From: Alphaproteobacteria bacterium AO1-B
Lineage (GTDB): Bacteria > Pseudomonadota > Alphaproteobacteria > Rhizobiales > Stappiaceae
Length of the DNA: 64,000 bases
Direction: 5' to 3'
Assembly (NCBI GenBank): GCA_001890945.1
Contig: MLAX01000005.1
Location: 248,001-312,000 of the forward strand
Below are positions 62,778-64,000 of this stretch, piece after piece. Under the pieces are notes generated by a model. It had not been told where the DNA came from and ran no database searches. It worked only from the letters and a program-made list of their open reading frames with translations. Both the position numbers and the translations under genes were made by a program. Positions within the stretch are counted from its first letter, which is position 1; every line of letters begins with the position of its first letter.

Positions 62778-63515
62778 TTGGCAATCGAGTATCAGGCGAT
62801 CCGCAAGGAGGGTTTGTCGACCCAGATTGCCAATGCGATCCGTAAGGCCATTCTCGACGGCGCGTTGAGCGTAGAAGAGCGTTTGCCGAGTGAAACAGAG
62901 CTCGCTGATCGGTTCGGGGTGTCCCGGGCAACTGTGCGCGAAGCGATGAAGCGTCTTGCGGCCCAAAACCTTATTCGTTCTGAAAGGGGTGCGTCCGGCG
63001 GCGCTTTCGTCAACCGTATTACGTTTGATGAGGCCCGTGGTGATCTCGTGGGCACGACCCGGCTTCTCATCGGCATGAATAACATCCCGTTTGAAGATGC
63101 CATCGAAGCCCGTTACCTTCTGGAGTCTTCTTGCCTGGCACTCGCGTGCGAAAACCGCAGCGAAGACGATCTGACCGCAATGGCCCGGGAGATCAGCCTT
63201 CAAAGCGGGGATCTGTCGGACGAAGACTTCTGCGATTCAGATGTCCGGTTTCACTCGGTCATTGCCAAGGCAACCGGAAACCCGTTGCTGATGTTTCAGG
63301 TCTCGGGCGCGATCGAAGCCATGCAGCCCTTGATGAACATGCTGGTCTACCGGCTTCGCGACAAGAAGCACATTGCCGGCCTTCATGACCGTCTTCGCGA
63401 CGCGCTGGGCAATCGTGATAGTGTGGCGGCGCAGACGGTTTTGGAAGAAATCGCTGCTTATACCCGGCAACTGGCGGAGCTGCGACGCGCTCCAAAGGAA
63501 GAGCCGGCAAACTGA
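62778..63515 (+). CDS. FadR-subfamily GntR transcriptional regulator
   Basis: The 245-residue protein has the N-terminal winged HTH (QIANAIRKAILDGALSVEER, then LPSETELADRFGVSRATVRE, AMKRLAAQNLIRSERGASGG) and a C-terminal all-helical FCD domain (IEARYLLESSCLALACENRS, DVRFHSVIAKATGNPLLMFQ) with the Asp/His metal site pattern. The start is the TTG with AAAGGAG 6 bp upstream; the open frame begins seven codons earlier. Divergence from the dmdA operon suggests it controls DMSP demethylation, as a GntR-type regulator beside dmdA-acuI is known in roseobacters; the effector would be a pathway intermediate. Confidence 0.9.
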   Translation: MAIEYQAIRKEGLSTQIANAIRKAILDGALSVEERLPSETELADRFGVSRATVREAMKRLAAQNLIRSERGASGGAFVNRITFDEARGDLVGTTRLLIGMNNIPFEDAIEARYLLESSCLALACENRSEDDLTAMAREISLQSGDLSDEDFCDSDVRFHSVIAKATGNPLLMFQVSGAIEAMQPLMNMLVYRLRDKKHIAGLHDRLRDALGNRDSVAAQTVLEEIAAYTRQLAELRRAPKEEPAN

Positions 63516-63607
63516 CCGGAATGCCCTTGACGACCATTGAGCCAGAGTTGGAAGTTCAGGGAACGGGGTGTGCCGCCGGCATGCCGATTTCCTGAAAGGA
63601 CTTCCTC

Positions 63608-64000
63608 TTGGACAATGCGCATATTCCAATCATCGACCTGGGCGGTTTGGTGGACAGTGCGCCCGGCGGGCTTGAGCAAGCCGCACGAGAGATCGGCCAG
63701 GCGGCCCGGGAGACTGGGTTCTTCTATGTTAAGAACCATGGCATTGAAGCGGACCTGATTGCCGCAATCAATGTGGCTGCCCACGCCGTGTTTACTCTGC
63801 CTGACGTCGACAAACTGGCGCTGACGAAGAACTTCCATAAAACCAACCGCGGCTATGTTCCGATGGAGGGTGAAAACCTTGATCCATCCAAACCGGCGGA
63901 TCTGAAGGAAGCTTTTAATGTCGGCCTTGAACTCGCGCCGGATGATCCGCGTATTTTGGACGGAGAGCCTTTCCGGGCAATAAACCAATGGCCGGATCTA
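63608..64000 (+). CDS. 2-oxoglutarate/Fe(II)-dependent oxygenase (IPNS-like), 3'-truncated by window edge
   Basis: 131 residues are visible and the frame is open at the window end. They read as the N-terminal non-haem dioxygenase (DIOX_N) domain: IPIIDLGGLVDSAPGGLEQA, QAARETGFFYVKNHGIEADL, VFTLPDVDKLALTKNFHKTN and RGYVPMEGENLDPSKPADLK. The catalytic HxD...H lies outside. The start is a TTG with AAAGGA 7 bp upstream; no ATG or GTG with a better ribosome-binding site exists nearby. It follows the GntR gene by 92 bp on the same strand and may be cotranscribed with it. Confidence 0.85.
   Translation, partial: MDNAHIPIIDLGGLVDSAPGGLEQAAREIGQAARETGFFYVKNHGIEADLIAAINVAAHAVFTLPDVDKLALTKNFHKTNRGYVPMEGENLDPSKPADLKEAFNVGLELAPDDPRILDGEPFRAINQWPDL

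Noticed and set aside
1-64000. CRISPR array, complete prophage, transposase, integrase, rRNA or tRNA genes
   Set aside because: Looked for but not seen: no regularly spaced repeats, no phage structural or recombinase genes, and no tRNA-like T-loop motifs in the gaps. The 54.8-55.7 kb island has no recombinase or obvious attachment repeats.

Overview
The window reads as a chromosomal segment of a GC-rich alphaproteobacterium. The combination of an imuA-imuB-dnaE2 cassette under a GTTC-N7-GTTC LexA box, a CtrA-type TTAA-N7-TTAA box, PHB genes (phaR, phaA, phaB), a chorismate mutase between ffh and rpsP, the rsmI-yraN-gshB cluster and a DMSP demethylase operon points to a marine member of the Rhizobiales/Hyphomicrobiales, plausibly Stappiaceae (Roseibium/Labrenzia-like). 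That placement is an inference from gene content and order; no rRNA gene is present to confirm it.

Layout. 1-8.1 kb: the 3' part of an RND efflux permease, then the SOS mutagenesis cassette imuA-imuB-dnaE2 on the minus strand. 8.5-17.8 kb: ribosome and translation genes (rplS; ffh-chorismate mutase-rpsP-rimM; trmD), a VanZ-like protein, aconitase and a lytic transglycosylase. 18-25 kb: a DJ-1/PfpI protein divergent from a GlxA-type regulator, two small proteins of unknown function (one behind a CtrA box), a multicopper oxidase, a gamma-glutamyltransferase and a GlcG/HbpS-like protein. 25-31 kb: PHB synthesis (phaR divergent from phaA-phaB), a DUF3299 protein, a methyltransferase, YciB and a small membrane protein. 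31-41 kb: rpmF, mtgA-cfa, a prenyl synthase, a chorismate mutase-hisC-tyrC operon for Phe/Tyr synthesis, gloB, a cupin and a DUF533 protein. 41-54 kb: an Lrp-type regulator divergent from hppD, an outer-membrane beta-barrel protein, gshB-yraN-rsmI divergent from a PBP activator lipoprotein and coaBC, a DODA-type dioxygenase, an OmpA-type and a Cys-rich secreted protein, dut, a HAD phosphatase, cysK and rpmI-rplT.

54.8-56.4 kb is a visible accessory patch: a very AT-rich stretch carrying a lone sulfotransferase, followed by an azoreductase gene broken by a one-base deletion and an in-frame stop, next to its still intact divergent LysR regulator.

57.4-64 kb holds the most interesting system: a tight minus-strand operon DUF2182-DUF1326-dmdA-acyl-CoA ligase-acuI, divergent from a FadR-type GntR regulator and a 2-oxoglutarate/Fe(II) oxygenase cut by the window end. 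dmdA, the ligase and acuI fit DMSP demethylation, MMPA or acrylate activation, and acrylyl-CoA reduction. The Cys-rich DUF2182/DUF1326 pair at the head of the operon has no assigned role in that pathway. A GT-N3-AC palindrome in the divergent gap is a likely operator.
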